Notes under the pieces: model-generated
Database searches by the model: none
The model's input: only the letters and a program-made list of their open reading frames with translations
Told to the model about the DNA's origin: nothing
Part shown: piece by piece, positions 1 to 8,526 of the stretch
How the letters are laid out: each line of letters starts with the position of its first letter
Position numbering within the stretch: the stretch's first letter is position 1
Source of the DNA: Clostridiales bacterium
GTDB taxonomy: Bacteria > Bacillota > Clostridia > Lachnospirales > Lachnospiraceae
DNA length: 64,000 nt
NCBI GenBank assembly: GCA_003343625.1
Contig: QAKV01000028.1
Coordinates: 62,001-126,000 of the forward strand
Direction: 5' to 3'
Position numbers and translations under genes: made by a program

Positions 1-26
1 ATCAAGGAATATACGGGAAACAGAAC

Positions 27-1019
27 ATGAGAAAACTCAGTAAAAAGGCCGGGATCACCATCTTCACTGTCGCGATGGTGATCCTCGGCGCGATTATCGT
101 CCTTTATCACAATCCCCTGGCGGATCCGCAGGACGAACTGATGAAAAAAGGGATCGCATGTGCCCTGATCGCGGCCGCAATCATCGCGTTCATCCTTTTA
201 TATGACAAGATTACGGTGCTGCCCAAAGAGCTGTATCAGAACCGGCGCCTGATCTGGAAGCTGGCCAAAAGCGATTTTAAAAAACGGTATGCGGGTTCCT
301 ACATGGGGGCTTTCTGGGCCATGGTCCAGCCGGTGATCACGGTGGCCATGTATTACGTGGTGTTCACGATCCTGATGCCCCAGAAACAGGGAATCGCTTC
401 CGGCGGGGAACTGGATGTTCCCTTCGTGCTGTTTCTGACGGCCGGGCTGGTGCCCTGGTTCTATTTTTCCGAGGCTCTTACCAGCGCCATGACCGCCCTT
501 CTGGAGTACAACTATCTGGTGAAAAAGGTGGTCTTTAAAATCAGCATCCTGCCCATCATCAAAATCATCGCTGCGACGTTCATCCACGCCTTTTTCGTCA
601 TCGTCCTTCTGCTGATCGCCTGCTTTTACGGCTATTATCCCAGCCTCTACACCCTGCAGGTCTTCTACTACAGCGCCTGCATGTTCATTCTCGTGCTGGC
701 CATCAGCTACACCACCTGCTCCATCGTGATCTTTTTCAGAGATCTGCAGCAGATCGTCAACATCCTCCTGCAGGTGGGCATGTGGGCTACTCCAGTGCTC
801 TGGAACATCAACCAGTTCAGCGAAGAAATTCAGATGCTGGTGAAAATCAATCCCCTGGTCTACATCGTGGAAGGATACCGCAGCGCGGTTTATGGAAAAC
901 AATGGTTCTGGGAGGATTTCTATTCCACCGTTTACTTCTGGATCATCACCATCGTCCTGTTCGGAATCGGTGCGCTGATCTTCAAAAAACTGAAAATCCA
1001 CTTCGCGGATATCATGTAA
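27..1019 (+). CDS. wzm: ABC-2 polysaccharide exporter permease (Wzm/TagG type)
   Basis: A 330-residue integral membrane protein and the likely channel half of an ABC transporter that moves an undecaprenyl-linked polysaccharide across the membrane. Two hydrophobic segments (about residues 10-27 and 42-58) come first. The hallmark ABC-2 region follows: a basic coupling-helix stretch with KSDFKKRYAGSYMGAFWA near residue 84, then about six membrane segments. The next gene, 23 bp downstream, is the matching ATPase with a polysaccharide-type C-terminal extension, which identifies the substrate class. The extra N-terminal hairpin makes it longer than typical 260-residue Wzm proteins. The ribosome binding site is weak, and the gene probably continues an operon that begins before the window. 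TagG (teichoic acid) is the alternative name; the GT neighbours favour a heteropolysaccharide. Confidence 0.88.
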   Translation: MRKLSKKAGITIFTVAMVILGAIIVLYHNPLADPQDELMKKGIACALIAAAIIAFILLYDKITVLPKELYQNRRLIWKLAKSDFKKRYAGSYMGAFWAMVQPVITVAMYYVVFTILMPQKQGIASGGELDVPFVLFLTAGLVPWFYFSEALTSAMTALLEYNYLVKKVVFKISILPIIKIIAATFIHAFFVIVLLLIACFYGYYPSLYTLQVFYYSACMFILVLAISYTTCSIVIFFRDLQQIVNILLQVGMWATPVLWNINQFSEEIQMLVKINPLVYIVEGYRSAVYGKQWFWEDFYSTVYFWIITIVLFGIGALIFKKLKIHFADIM

Positions 1020-1042
1020 GCGTCCGGAGCAGAGAGGAATCT

Positions 1043-2353
1043 ATGGAAGAAAGAGAACTGGCCATCCACGTGGAGGGGCTGAGCAAAGTATATAAACTGT
1101 ACAACCGCAACCGGGATCGCCTGCTGGAATCGCTGGGCCTCGTGAGAAAGCCCCGTTCCACCAGGCATTACGCCCTGCGGGATGTGAGCCTGGATATTTA
1201 CAAGGGCGAGACGGTGGGAATCATCGGAACCAACGGTTCCGGAAAATCCACCATTTTGAAAATCATCACCGGCGTGTTGCACGAAACCGAAGGGACGGTG
1301 CAGGTCAATGGCCGCATCTCGGCACTGCTGGAGCTGGGCGCCGGCTTCAATATGGAATACAACGGCATCGAAAATATCTACTTAAACGGCACGATGATCG
1401 GCTTTTCGGAGAAAGAAATCGACGAAAAGCTTCAGGACATTCTGGATTTCGCGGACATCGGGGACTACGTGTATCAGCCGGTGAAAACCTATTCCAGCGG
1501 TATGTTCGTTCGGCTGGCCTTTGCGGTGGCCATCAATATCGATCCGGAGATCCTCATCGTGGACGAAGCCCTTTCCGTGGGAGATGTATTTTTCCAGGCC
1601 AAATGCTATCGGAAATTCGAAGAATTCAAGAAAAAAGGCAAAACCATTCTGTTCGTCAGTCATGACTTGAGCGCGATCAGCAAATACTGTGACAGAGCGG
1701 TGCTCTTAAATCAGGGCGTGAAGCTGGGAGAAGGAAGCCCAAAGGAGATGATCGATGCCTACAAGCAGGTGCTGGTGGGACAGTATGAGACGCCTAAGGC
1801 GACGGAGAACGTGCCGGATCTGACGGCGGATCCTCAGGTGCGGGACGCGTTGGAACGGCAGCAGCAGGAGCAGAAGGGGGAGCATCCCCAGGCGGGAGTG
1901 AATCCGGAAACCCTGGAGTATGGGACGAAGGAAGCGGAAATCTGCGAATATTTCCTCACGGATCAAAACGGGGTTCGCACCACGGCCATTCTGAAGGGAG
2001 ATCCTTTCACCATGCACATGCGGGTGAAGATCCATCAGGATCTTCCGGCGCCCATTTTCGCCCTTTCCATCAAAAACATCAAGGGGGTGGAGATCACCGG
2101 CACCAATACGATGTTCGAGAAGAGCTTTTTAGACAGCGTGAAGGCCGGCCAGACGCTGGAGATCACATTTTCCCAGAGGATGCTTTTGCAGGGCGGGGAC
2201 TATCTGATCTCCCTGGGCGTGACCGGATACGAGAAGGACGAGTTCACCGTTTACCACCGGCTTTACGACGTGCTCAACATCACGGTGGTCTCGGATAAGG
2301 ATACGGTGGGCTACTTTGACATGGAATCGAAAGTGGAAGTAAAGGAAATCTGA
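1043..2353 (+). CDS. wzt: Polysaccharide ABC transporter ATPase with C-terminal carbohydrate-recognition domain (Wzt type)
   Basis: A 436-residue nucleotide-binding partner of the upstream permease. Walker A is GTNGSGKST (residues 62-70), the signature is YSSGMFVRLAFA, and Walker B with the switch region is ILIVDEALSVGD. About 170 residues follow the ATPase, from about residue 270: an acidic, Gln-rich linker and then a beta-rich domain. This matches Wzt proteins whose C-terminal jelly-roll reads the modified non-reducing end of the glycan before export. ATG 1043 was chosen because AGAGAGGA lies just upstream and the ATPase fold begins there; the frame stays open further upstream. The following gene encodes a putative chain terminator, which fits such a recognition mechanism. 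Confidence 0.9.
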   Translation: MEERELAIHVEGLSKVYKLYNRNRDRLLESLGLVRKPRSTRHYALRDVSLDIYKGETVGIIGTNGSGKSTILKIITGVLHETEGTVQVNGRISALLELGAGFNMEYNGIENIYLNGTMIGFSEKEIDEKLQDILDFADIGDYVYQPVKTYSSGMFVRLAFAVAINIDPEILIVDEALSVGDVFFQAKCYRKFEEFKKKGKTILFVSHDLSAISKYCDRAVLLNQGVKLGEGSPKEMIDAYKQVLVGQYETPKATENVPDLTADPQVRDALERQQQEQKGEHPQAGVNPETLEYGTKEAEICEYFLTDQNGVRTTAILKGDPFTMHMRVKIHQDLPAPIFALSIKNIKGVEITGTNTMFEKSFLDSVKAGQTLEITFSQRMLLQGGDYLISLGVTGYEKDEFTVYHRLYDVLNITVVSDKDTVGYFDMESKVEVKEI

Positions 2354-2357
2354 GCGT

Positions 2358-4505
2358 ATGGGAACTGACAGGACGGAGAAAATCGGCGGCGTGACCCTGG
2401 ATTACAGCCGCTATCCCGGGGAGGATTTTTACTGCGACGGAGCGGCGGAGGACGAGCTTTTGCAGATCGTCAAAACCGTGCCAAAAGAGCGCTATCCGGA
2501 AGTGATTCGGGAAAAGCGCAGCTGGGAAGTGCTCTATCATCTTTCCGATCTGCGGGAAAATATCGTGAAATGGCTGCCCATGGACAAAGGGATGAAAGTT
2601 CTGGAAGTGGGATCCGGCTGCGGCGCCGTCACGGGCTGCCTTTCCCGGAAAGCGGGAAGCGTCACCTGCGTGGATCTGTCCAGAAAACGGAGCCTGATTA
2701 ACGCATGGCGCCACCGGGAACGGGATAACATCGCCATTCATGTAGGAAATTTTCAGGATATCGAGCCCGCTCTGGATACGGATTACGATTATGTCTGCCT
2801 GATCGGGGTATTCGAATACGGACAGAGCTACATCGATACGAAGACTCCCTTCCATGATTTCTACAAAATCGTAAAAAAGCACGTCCGTCCCGGAGGACAT
2901 GTGGTCATCGCCATCGAAAACAAGATGGGCCTAAAATACTGGGCCGGCTGCCGGGAGGATCATCTGGGCACCTTCTTTTCCGGGCTGGAGGACTATCCGC
3001 AGGGGGGCGTCGTGCGCACTTTCACGAAAAACGGCCTGGAGAAAATCCTGCGGGAGTGTATGGAAGAGGACTATCGCTTTTACTATCCGTATCCGGATTA
3101 TAAGTTCATGACCATGGCATACTCCGACCGATATCTGCCGAAGGTGGGGGAACTGACCAACAACCTTCGAAATTTCGACCGGGACAGGATGCTCTTGTTC
3201 GACGAAAAAGAGGTGTTCGACATGATCATTCGGGAGGGGTTGTTTCCGCTGTACAGCAATTCATATCTGGTGCTCACGGGACCGGAGGTGGAGACGGATT
3301 ACAGCCGTTTTTCCAACGACCGGGCCCGCCATCTGTGTATCCGTACCGACATCGGACATACGGCGGAAGGAAAGAGATATGTGCGCAAGATTGCGGACAA
3401 CGAGGCTGCGGACGCCCATATCCGACAGCTGGCTGAGCACTTCCGGGTTTTCGGGGATCGGTTTGCGGGCAGCGGCCTGGAGATCAACCGGCTCGTTCCA
3501 GGGAAGGAGCCGGATGGGCGCAGCAGCGTTTCGCTGGAATTCCTGGAGGATGCCGTCACCCTGGAGGAGCTGCTGGATACCAGCCTGCAGGAAGACGATG
3601 AAGCGGAATTTCGTTCGCTGTTTGAAAAATACCGGTCGTTGGTGTCCTGGAATGCGGAAGGGAACCTTCAGGATTACGATCTGATTTTCCCGAACATCTG
3701 CGTACAGGGAGAAAAATGGACCGCCATCGATTATGAATGGGTCACCCGCGAGCGGACGCCGGACGACATTGTGCGCCGGGCGCTGTACTGCTATGTGCTG
3801 GAAAACGAAAAGAGGGCCAGCCATCCCATTCTGCAGAAAATACTGGAAGAAACGGGAATGGACGAAGAAGCATTCGCCCGGCAAAAAGAGCAGGAGCTGG
3901 CTTTTCAGGAGGAAATCCTGAGGGAAGCGGACGGCGGAAAGCGGACGGCGGTGACGGACATGCGGCATCTGATCGGCCACATGGCGGTGCCCTATCAGCA
4001 GTTTTTCGCCCATGCGGAGCGCAAGATCGTGCAGGTGTTCGAGGACATGGGAGAGGGATACAGCCAGGAACATTCCCGATATCTTCGCGATGCCTACACG
4101 GCGGACGATCGGATTTGCGCCGAGATCCGGTGCGCAGCAGGGACGAAAGGGATCCGCCTGGATCCCGCGGAGATGCCCTGTCTGGCGCGCCTGGAAGCCG
4201 TGACATGGCGGGACAGAAAGCTGACCCCGGCCCAGCTGGCCCGTGCGGTAGTGACCAACGGGGAAGTGCTGGGGGACGGCAGCGGCGTGCTGACCCGGGG
4301 GACAGATGGAATGACCGCCGTCTTATTCGATCACGGCGATCCCAACATCAACGTTCGTCTGGATGCGCTGGAGGAGACCGGCGCGGAAGGGAACGGCGAG
4401 GGAATTTTGACGATCGAAATGCAGATCCTGTGGCTTTCCCCTGAGATGTTGAAGGATCTGAAGGCCCGGATGACGAGGAGGAAACGCTTTTGGTTTCAAA
4501 AATAA
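2358..4505 (+). CDS. Methyltransferase-kinase fusion, WbdD-like chain-terminator candidate
   Basis: A 715-residue multidomain protein. Residues 45-230 form a class I SAM methyltransferase, with motif I VLEVGSGCGAV at 81-91 and the acidic motif CVDLS at 104-108. Residues 315-475 look like an APH/protein-kinase-like fold: candidate ATP lysine K344, hinge LEFLEDAVTLEELL, a catalytic-loop-like DLIFPN (D441, N446) and an IDYE metal motif (D458). A helical segment (475-600) and a beta-rich tail follow. E. coli WbdD, which ends O9a polymannose chains by phosphorylation and methylation, has the same order (methyltransferase, kinase, coiled coil, C-terminal part) and similar length. The gene lies 4 bp after wzt and overlaps the next GT. 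The methyltransferase call is firm; the kinase call is inference from motifs, and the usual His before the catalytic Asp is a Tyr. Confidence 0.72.
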   Translation: MGTDRTEKIGGVTLDYSRYPGEDFYCDGAAEDELLQIVKTVPKERYPEVIREKRSWEVLYHLSDLRENIVKWLPMDKGMKVLEVGSGCGAVTGCLSRKAGSVTCVDLSRKRSLINAWRHRERDNIAIHVGNFQDIEPALDTDYDYVCLIGVFEYGQSYIDTKTPFHDFYKIVKKHVRPGGHVVIAIENKMGLKYWAGCREDHLGTFFSGLEDYPQGGVVRTFTKNGLEKILRECMEEDYRFYYPYPDYKFMTMAYSDRYLPKVGELTNNLRNFDRDRMLLFDEKEVFDMIIREGLFPLYSNSYLVLTGPEVETDYSRFSNDRARHLCIRTDIGHTAEGKRYVRKIADNEAADAHIRQLAEHFRVFGDRFAGSGLEINRLVPGKEPDGRSSVSLEFLEDAVTLEELLDTSLQEDDEAEFRSLFEKYRSLVSWNAEGNLQDYDLIFPNICVQGEKWTAIDYEWVTRERTPDDIVRRALYCYVLENEKRASHPILQKILEETGMDEEAFARQKEQELAFQEEILREADGGKRTAVTDMRHLIGHMAVPYQQFFAHAERKIVQVFEDMGEGYSQEHSRYLRDAYTADDRICAEIRCAAGTKGIRLDPAEMPCLARLEAVTWRDRKLTPAQLARAVVTNGEVLGDGSGVLTRGTDGMTAVLFDHGDPNINVRLDALEETGAEGNGEGILTIEMQILWLSPEMLKDLKARMTRRKRFWFQK

Positions 4506-6493
4506 AGAATCGGTTTCAGAAGAAACTTGTGCAAAGGGAGTACAGGCGCTACGAAGAACGGATCGCGGCACAGGATCTTTCCTATGACGAATGGATCCGG
4601 GAAAAGGAGCGGCAGGAGAGGGAATGCCTGTCCCTGAAGGGGAAGGATCTGCGCATGGAGGTCGTTTCCTATGAGGAGTGCGGGGAAAAGTTCTCTTTCG
4701 CCAACTACAAAGCCGCGGATATTCTGGTCTTTCACGCGCCGGACGGGACGCCGGACATGCGGGAACTGGCCCTGGTGGCCGACTATTTCGCGCGGCACCC
4801 CGGAACGGTGGTTCTCTATGCGGATGAGGATGAAATCGGCGCGGACGGCGAACGGAAAAATCCCTGGCTCAAACCGGACTGGTCTCCGGATACCCTCATC
4901 TCCTATTTCTATTTCGGCGGCTTTTTCGCGGTTCGCAGGGAGGAAGGCAGCCATGTACAATGGCTGGGCGAGCGGGACGTGCGGCGCAATCTGTACGATT
5001 TCGCCCTCAAGGCAGTCGAGATCACGGGGAGCGCGGATCACATCGACAGCGTGCTCTTTCACCGCAGCAACATCGAGCCCTGGGGGCAGGAGGAAAGTTA
5101 TGAGGATCTGAAGCGGGCGGCCTATGAGCGCAGAGGCTGGCCGGTAAGGCCGGAGGGAAAGGTTTCCGTGATCATCCCCAGCAAGGACAACCCCAGGGTG
5201 CTTTCCGACTGCATTCACTCCGTTATGGAGGCCAGCACCTGGAAAGATTTCGAGATCATCGTGGTGGACAACGGCAGCAGCGCCGAAAACAGAAAGCGGA
5301 TCGAGAGGATGCGGGATATGCTCCAGCCCCAATACCGTTTTTCGTATCACTATGAGCCCATGGAGTTCAATTTTTCCAGGATGTGCAACATCGGCGTGTC
5401 CATGGCTTCCGGGGATTATGTGCTTTTGCTGAACGACGATATCGAAATCACCCAGGAGGACTGGCTGGAGAAGATGATGGAAAAGGCGGTGCTGCCCCAC
5501 GTGGGGGCGGTTGGCGCCAAACTCATCTATCCGGGGACGGAGATCATCCAGCACGCGGGAATCACCAATATCCACCTGGGGCCGGCCCACAAACTGCAGT
5601 TTCGGTCGGACGCTAACGAATACTATTTCCTGAAAAACCGCCTGGCCTTCGATGTGCTGGGCGTGACCGGGGCCTGCCTGTTGGTGAAAAGGAGCGTTTA
5701 CGAAGAGGCGGGAGGTTTCAACGAAAAGCTTCGGGTGGCATTCAACGACGTGGAGTTTTGTTACCATCTCCACGATCTGGGCTATGTGAACGTGGTGCGA
5801 AACGATGTTTCCCTGATCCATCACGAATCCTTAAGCCGCGGGGCGGACGACAGCACGGAAAAGCTGCGCAGATTGCACCATGAACTGAACATGCTCTATG
5901 AGCTGCATCCGTCCCTGTATAACCGGGATCCTTATTATCACCGGTATTTGGTGCGGGATGTGCTGGATGCGGAATATTATACCGGCTGCCGCTATGACTT
6001 CGAGCGGCGGGTGGAAAAGGTGGCGCCGGAGAAGATCGAAGGCGGGCTTTTGCCGGAGTGGCACAACGAAGTGCTTCGGATGGGCATCGAATTCGCCGGG
6101 GACATGGAAAAATGGCAGACGGGAAAAGGCGGGCGCGGGGACTGGCTCATCCAGGGCTGGGCCTGGGCGCTGATGGTGGATAACTGCCGCTATCGGTTCA
6201 ATCTGCTCTTAAAGCCTGTGGAAAAGGGGTATCTGGCGAAAGGATCCAGCGAAGCGGCGGAGCCTGCCGACCGGGAAAATGTCTGGAAGCTGTCCTGCGC
6301 CAGGCAGTATCGGCCGGATATCGACGCGAACCTGAACGGGATCATTCATACGAAGCTGCCCGGCGTCTGTGTGGCCTTTGAGCGGGGCAGCCTGCCTGCC
6401 GGAGAATATCTGATCGGCTTTCTGTGGGAGGACAACTGCTCCAGGCAGAAGCTCTACCGGTTCAGCGCAGAAACCATCGCGATTACCGCATGA
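4490..6493 (+). CDS. Two-part glycosyltransferase, family 2
   Basis: 667 residues. The N-terminal part (about 60-200) is a decayed GT-A half that keeps YADEDE near residue 110 and the KPDWSPD pattern found in rhamnan-type GT2 enzymes. Residues 225-440 are a complete GT2 domain beginning VSVIIPSKDN, with the acidic motif LNDD near 315 and the GACLLV and FNDVEF acceptor-side motifs. A beta-rich C-terminal domain of about 110 residues follows. The start is TTG at 4490, supported by GAGGAGGAA ending 5 bp before it; the gene overlaps the preceding stop by 16 bp, so coupled translation is likely. It should add sugars to the lipid-linked glycan at the cytoplasmic face. Donor and linkage cannot be read from sequence. 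Confidence 0.85.
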   Translation: MVSKIKNRFQKKLVQREYRRYEERIAAQDLSYDEWIREKERQERECLSLKGKDLRMEVVSYEECGEKFSFANYKAADILVFHAPDGTPDMRELALVADYFARHPGTVVLYADEDEIGADGERKNPWLKPDWSPDTLISYFYFGGFFAVRREEGSHVQWLGERDVRRNLYDFALKAVEITGSADHIDSVLFHRSNIEPWGQEESYEDLKRAAYERRGWPVRPEGKVSVIIPSKDNPRVLSDCIHSVMEASTWKDFEIIVVDNGSSAENRKRIERMRDMLQPQYRFSYHYEPMEFNFSRMCNIGVSMASGDYVLLLNDDIEITQEDWLEKMMEKAVLPHVGAVGAKLIYPGTEIIQHAGITNIHLGPAHKLQFRSDANEYYFLKNRLAFDVLGVTGACLLVKRSVYEEAGGFNEKLRVAFNDVEFCYHLHDLGYVNVVRNDVSLIHHESLSRGADDSTEKLRRLHHELNMLYELHPSLYNRDPYYHRYLVRDVLDAEYYTGCRYDFERRVEKVAPEKIEGGLLPEWHNEVLRMGIEFAGDMEKWQTGKGGRGDWLIQGWAWALMVDNCRYRFNLLLKPVEKGYLAKGSSEAAEPADRENVWKLSCARQYRPDIDANLNGIIHTKLPGVCVAFERGSLPAGEYLIGFLWEDNCSRQKLYRFSAETIAITA

Positions 6494-8472
6494 AAGAGGA
6501 CGGAAAGATCGATATGGAAGAGAAGAAAGACTATCGGGACGCTTACGAAAAGGAACATTATAAAGCGGTCTATCTGGCAAACCGGGTGGCCGAACTCGAA
6601 GATCAGGTGGATGACCTGACCTTCAGGCTCAACCGGATCAAGAACAATCCGCTTTGGAAAGCCTCCGCCCCGGCCAGAAAATGCATGCATTTTTGCATTC
6701 GCCAGGCGGATCGGCTGAAAAACTGCGGCAGTTTCAGCGGAGTGATCCAGAAGATCCGCTATAAATCTTATGAGAAAAAGGCCATGACCCATTACGGAAA
6801 GGCCAGCTTCCCGTCGCAGGAAGAGCGGAAACGGCAGGAGGAGACAGTATTCGACCGGATGGTGAAAATCAGCATTCTGGTGCCGCTCTGGAATACGCCG
6901 CAGGATTTCCTGCACGAGATGATCGATTCCGTGCAATGGCAGACTTACGGCAACTGGGAGCTCTGTCTGGCGGACGGTTCGGACGATACCCACGCTTACG
7001 TGGGGGAGGTCTGCCGGGAATATGCTGCGAAGGATGGAAGGATCGTGTATCGAAAACTCCCCGAAAACGAGGGGATTTCCGGAAACACCAACGAGTGTCT
7101 CAAGCTGGCCACGGGGGAGTATATCGGGCTCTTCGATCATGACGATATTCTCCATCCCTGCGCCCTGTACGAGTATGCGAAAGCCATCAACGAACGGGGA
7201 GCGGACTATATCTACTGCGACGAGGCCACGTTTAAGGACGGCGACATCGACAGGATGATCACCATGCATTTCAAGCCGGACTATGCCATCGATAACCTGA
7301 GGGCCAACAACTACATCTGCCATTTCAGCGTGTTTTCCAGGGAACTGCTGGACGGAACAGAGCTGTTTCGCACCAAATTCGACGGCAGCCAGGATCACGA
7401 CATGATCCTGCGGCTGACGGATCGCGCCCAAAATATCGTGCACGTGCCCAAACTGCTGTACTACTGGCGATCCCATGCGGGCAGCGTGGCCGCCAATATC
7501 GAGGCCAAGCCCTATGCCATCGAATCCGCCAGAAACGCGGTGGCGGATCATCTGCGCAAGCACGGATTCGAGCATTTCACCATCACCAGCACGAGGGCTT
7601 TCGAGACGATTTTCAAGATCACCTACGAGATCATCGGCGAACCGAAGATCTCTATCGTGATACCGAACAAAGACCATGTGGAGGATCTGCGCCGGTGCGT
7701 TACTTCCATCTTCGAAAAGTCCACCTGGGAAAATTATGAGATCATCGTCGTGGAGAACAACAGCGAGACCCGGGAGATCTTTTCCTATTATGACGAGCTC
7801 AGGAACAATCCCAGAATCAAAATCGTGACCTGGGAGGGGACGTTCAATTATTCCGCGGTGAACAATTTCGGGGTTGCGGCGGCGGAGGGGGACTATATTC
7901 TCCTTTTGAACAACGACACGCAGGTGATCACGGTGAACTGGATGGAGGAGCTTCTGATGTACGCTCAGCGGCCGGACGTGGGGGCAGTGGGCGGCAAGCT
8001 CTACTATGGCGACAAAACGATCCAGCATGCCGGGGTGGTCATCGGGCTGGGTGCTCACCGCACCGCCGGGCACGTGCATTACCGGCAGAAACGGGAAAAT
8101 TTGGGATACATGGGACGCCTCTGTTATGCTCAGGATATGACGGCGGTCACCGGGGCCTGCCTGATGGTAAAAAAATCTCTGTATGAGCAGGCAGGCGGGC
8201 TGGACGAGAGCTTTGCGATTTCCCTGAACGATGTGGATTTCTGCCTGAAGCTGCGCAAAGCCGGTTATCTGAACGTATTCACACCTTTCGCGGAGCTGTA
8301 TCACTATGAATCCGTGTCCAGAGGGCTGGACGATCACGGGGAAAAGGCGAAGCGCTATGACGAGGAATCCGCCCGCTTTCGGGAAAAATGGAAGGAGGAG
8401 CTGGCGGCGGGAGACCCGTATTTCAATCCGAATTTCTCTCTCGATAAGCCGGACTTTTCTTTACGGGTGTGA
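6490..8472 (+). CDS. Tandem-domain glycosyltransferase, family 2
   Basis: 660 residues with a short coiled coil at about 25-55 and two full GT2 domains. The first begins KISILVPLWN near residue 125 and carries FDHDD near 215. The second begins ISIVIPNKDH near 387 and carries LNNDT near 474, then GACLMV and LNDVDF. Two active-site sets in one chain suggest a polymerising enzyme that adds two sugars in turn. ATG 6490 overlaps the previous stop (ATGA), giving translational coupling; an internal ATG at 6514 is an alternative. The stop at 8472 falls within the promoter of the next gene, so the export operon may end here. The donor is probably a dTDP- or UDP-sugar but is not determined. Confidence 0.86.
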   Translation: MKEDGKIDMEEKKDYRDAYEKEHYKAVYLANRVAELEDQVDDLTFRLNRIKNNPLWKASAPARKCMHFCIRQADRLKNCGSFSGVIQKIRYKSYEKKAMTHYGKASFPSQEERKRQEETVFDRMVKISILVPLWNTPQDFLHEMIDSVQWQTYGNWELCLADGSDDTHAYVGEVCREYAAKDGRIVYRKLPENEGISGNTNECLKLATGEYIGLFDHDDILHPCALYEYAKAINERGADYIYCDEATFKDGDIDRMITMHFKPDYAIDNLRANNYICHFSVFSRELLDGTELFRTKFDGSQDHDMILRLTDRAQNIVHVPKLLYYWRSHAGSVAANIEAKPYAIESARNAVADHLRKHGFEHFTITSTRAFETIFKITYEIIGEPKISIVIPNKDHVEDLRRCVTSIFEKSTWENYEIIVVENNSETREIFSYYDELRNNPRIKIVTWEGTFNYSAVNNFGVAAAEGDYILLLNNDTQVITVNWMEELLMYAQRPDVGAVGGKLYYGDKTIQHAGVVIGLGAHRTAGHVHYRQKRENLGYMGRLCYAQDMTAVTGACLMVKKSLYEQAGGLDESFAISLNDVDFCLKLRKAGYLNVFTPFAELYHYESVSRGLDDHGEKAKRYDEESARFREKWKEELAAGDPYFNPNFSLDKPDFSLRV

Positions 8473-8488
8473 GGATTTGGTGTATACT
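8460..8488 (+). promoter_or_regulatory. Sigma-A-type promoter for the phosphohexomutase
   Basis: TTTACG (8460-8465) and TATACT (8483-8488) are separated by 17 bp. The -35 overlaps the last codons of the preceding glycosyltransferase. A strong ribosome binding site, AGGGAGGT at 8511-8518, leads into ATG 8527. This suggests the mutase is transcribed separately as well as by read-through. Confidence 0.65.
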
Positions 8489-8526
8489 ATAGAAAACCGC
8501 AGAATAAAACAGGGAGGTAAAAAGCT

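Noticed and set aside
6454-8337. Long open frame on the - strand (627 residues) opposite the tandem glycosyltransferase
   Set aside because: It has no ribosome binding site or recognisable domain and lies wholly antisense to a clear GT2 gene. GC-rich codon use leaves the antisense frame open. The same applies to the long antisense frames at 4496-5824, 8461-9837, 10564-12357 and 14153-15646.
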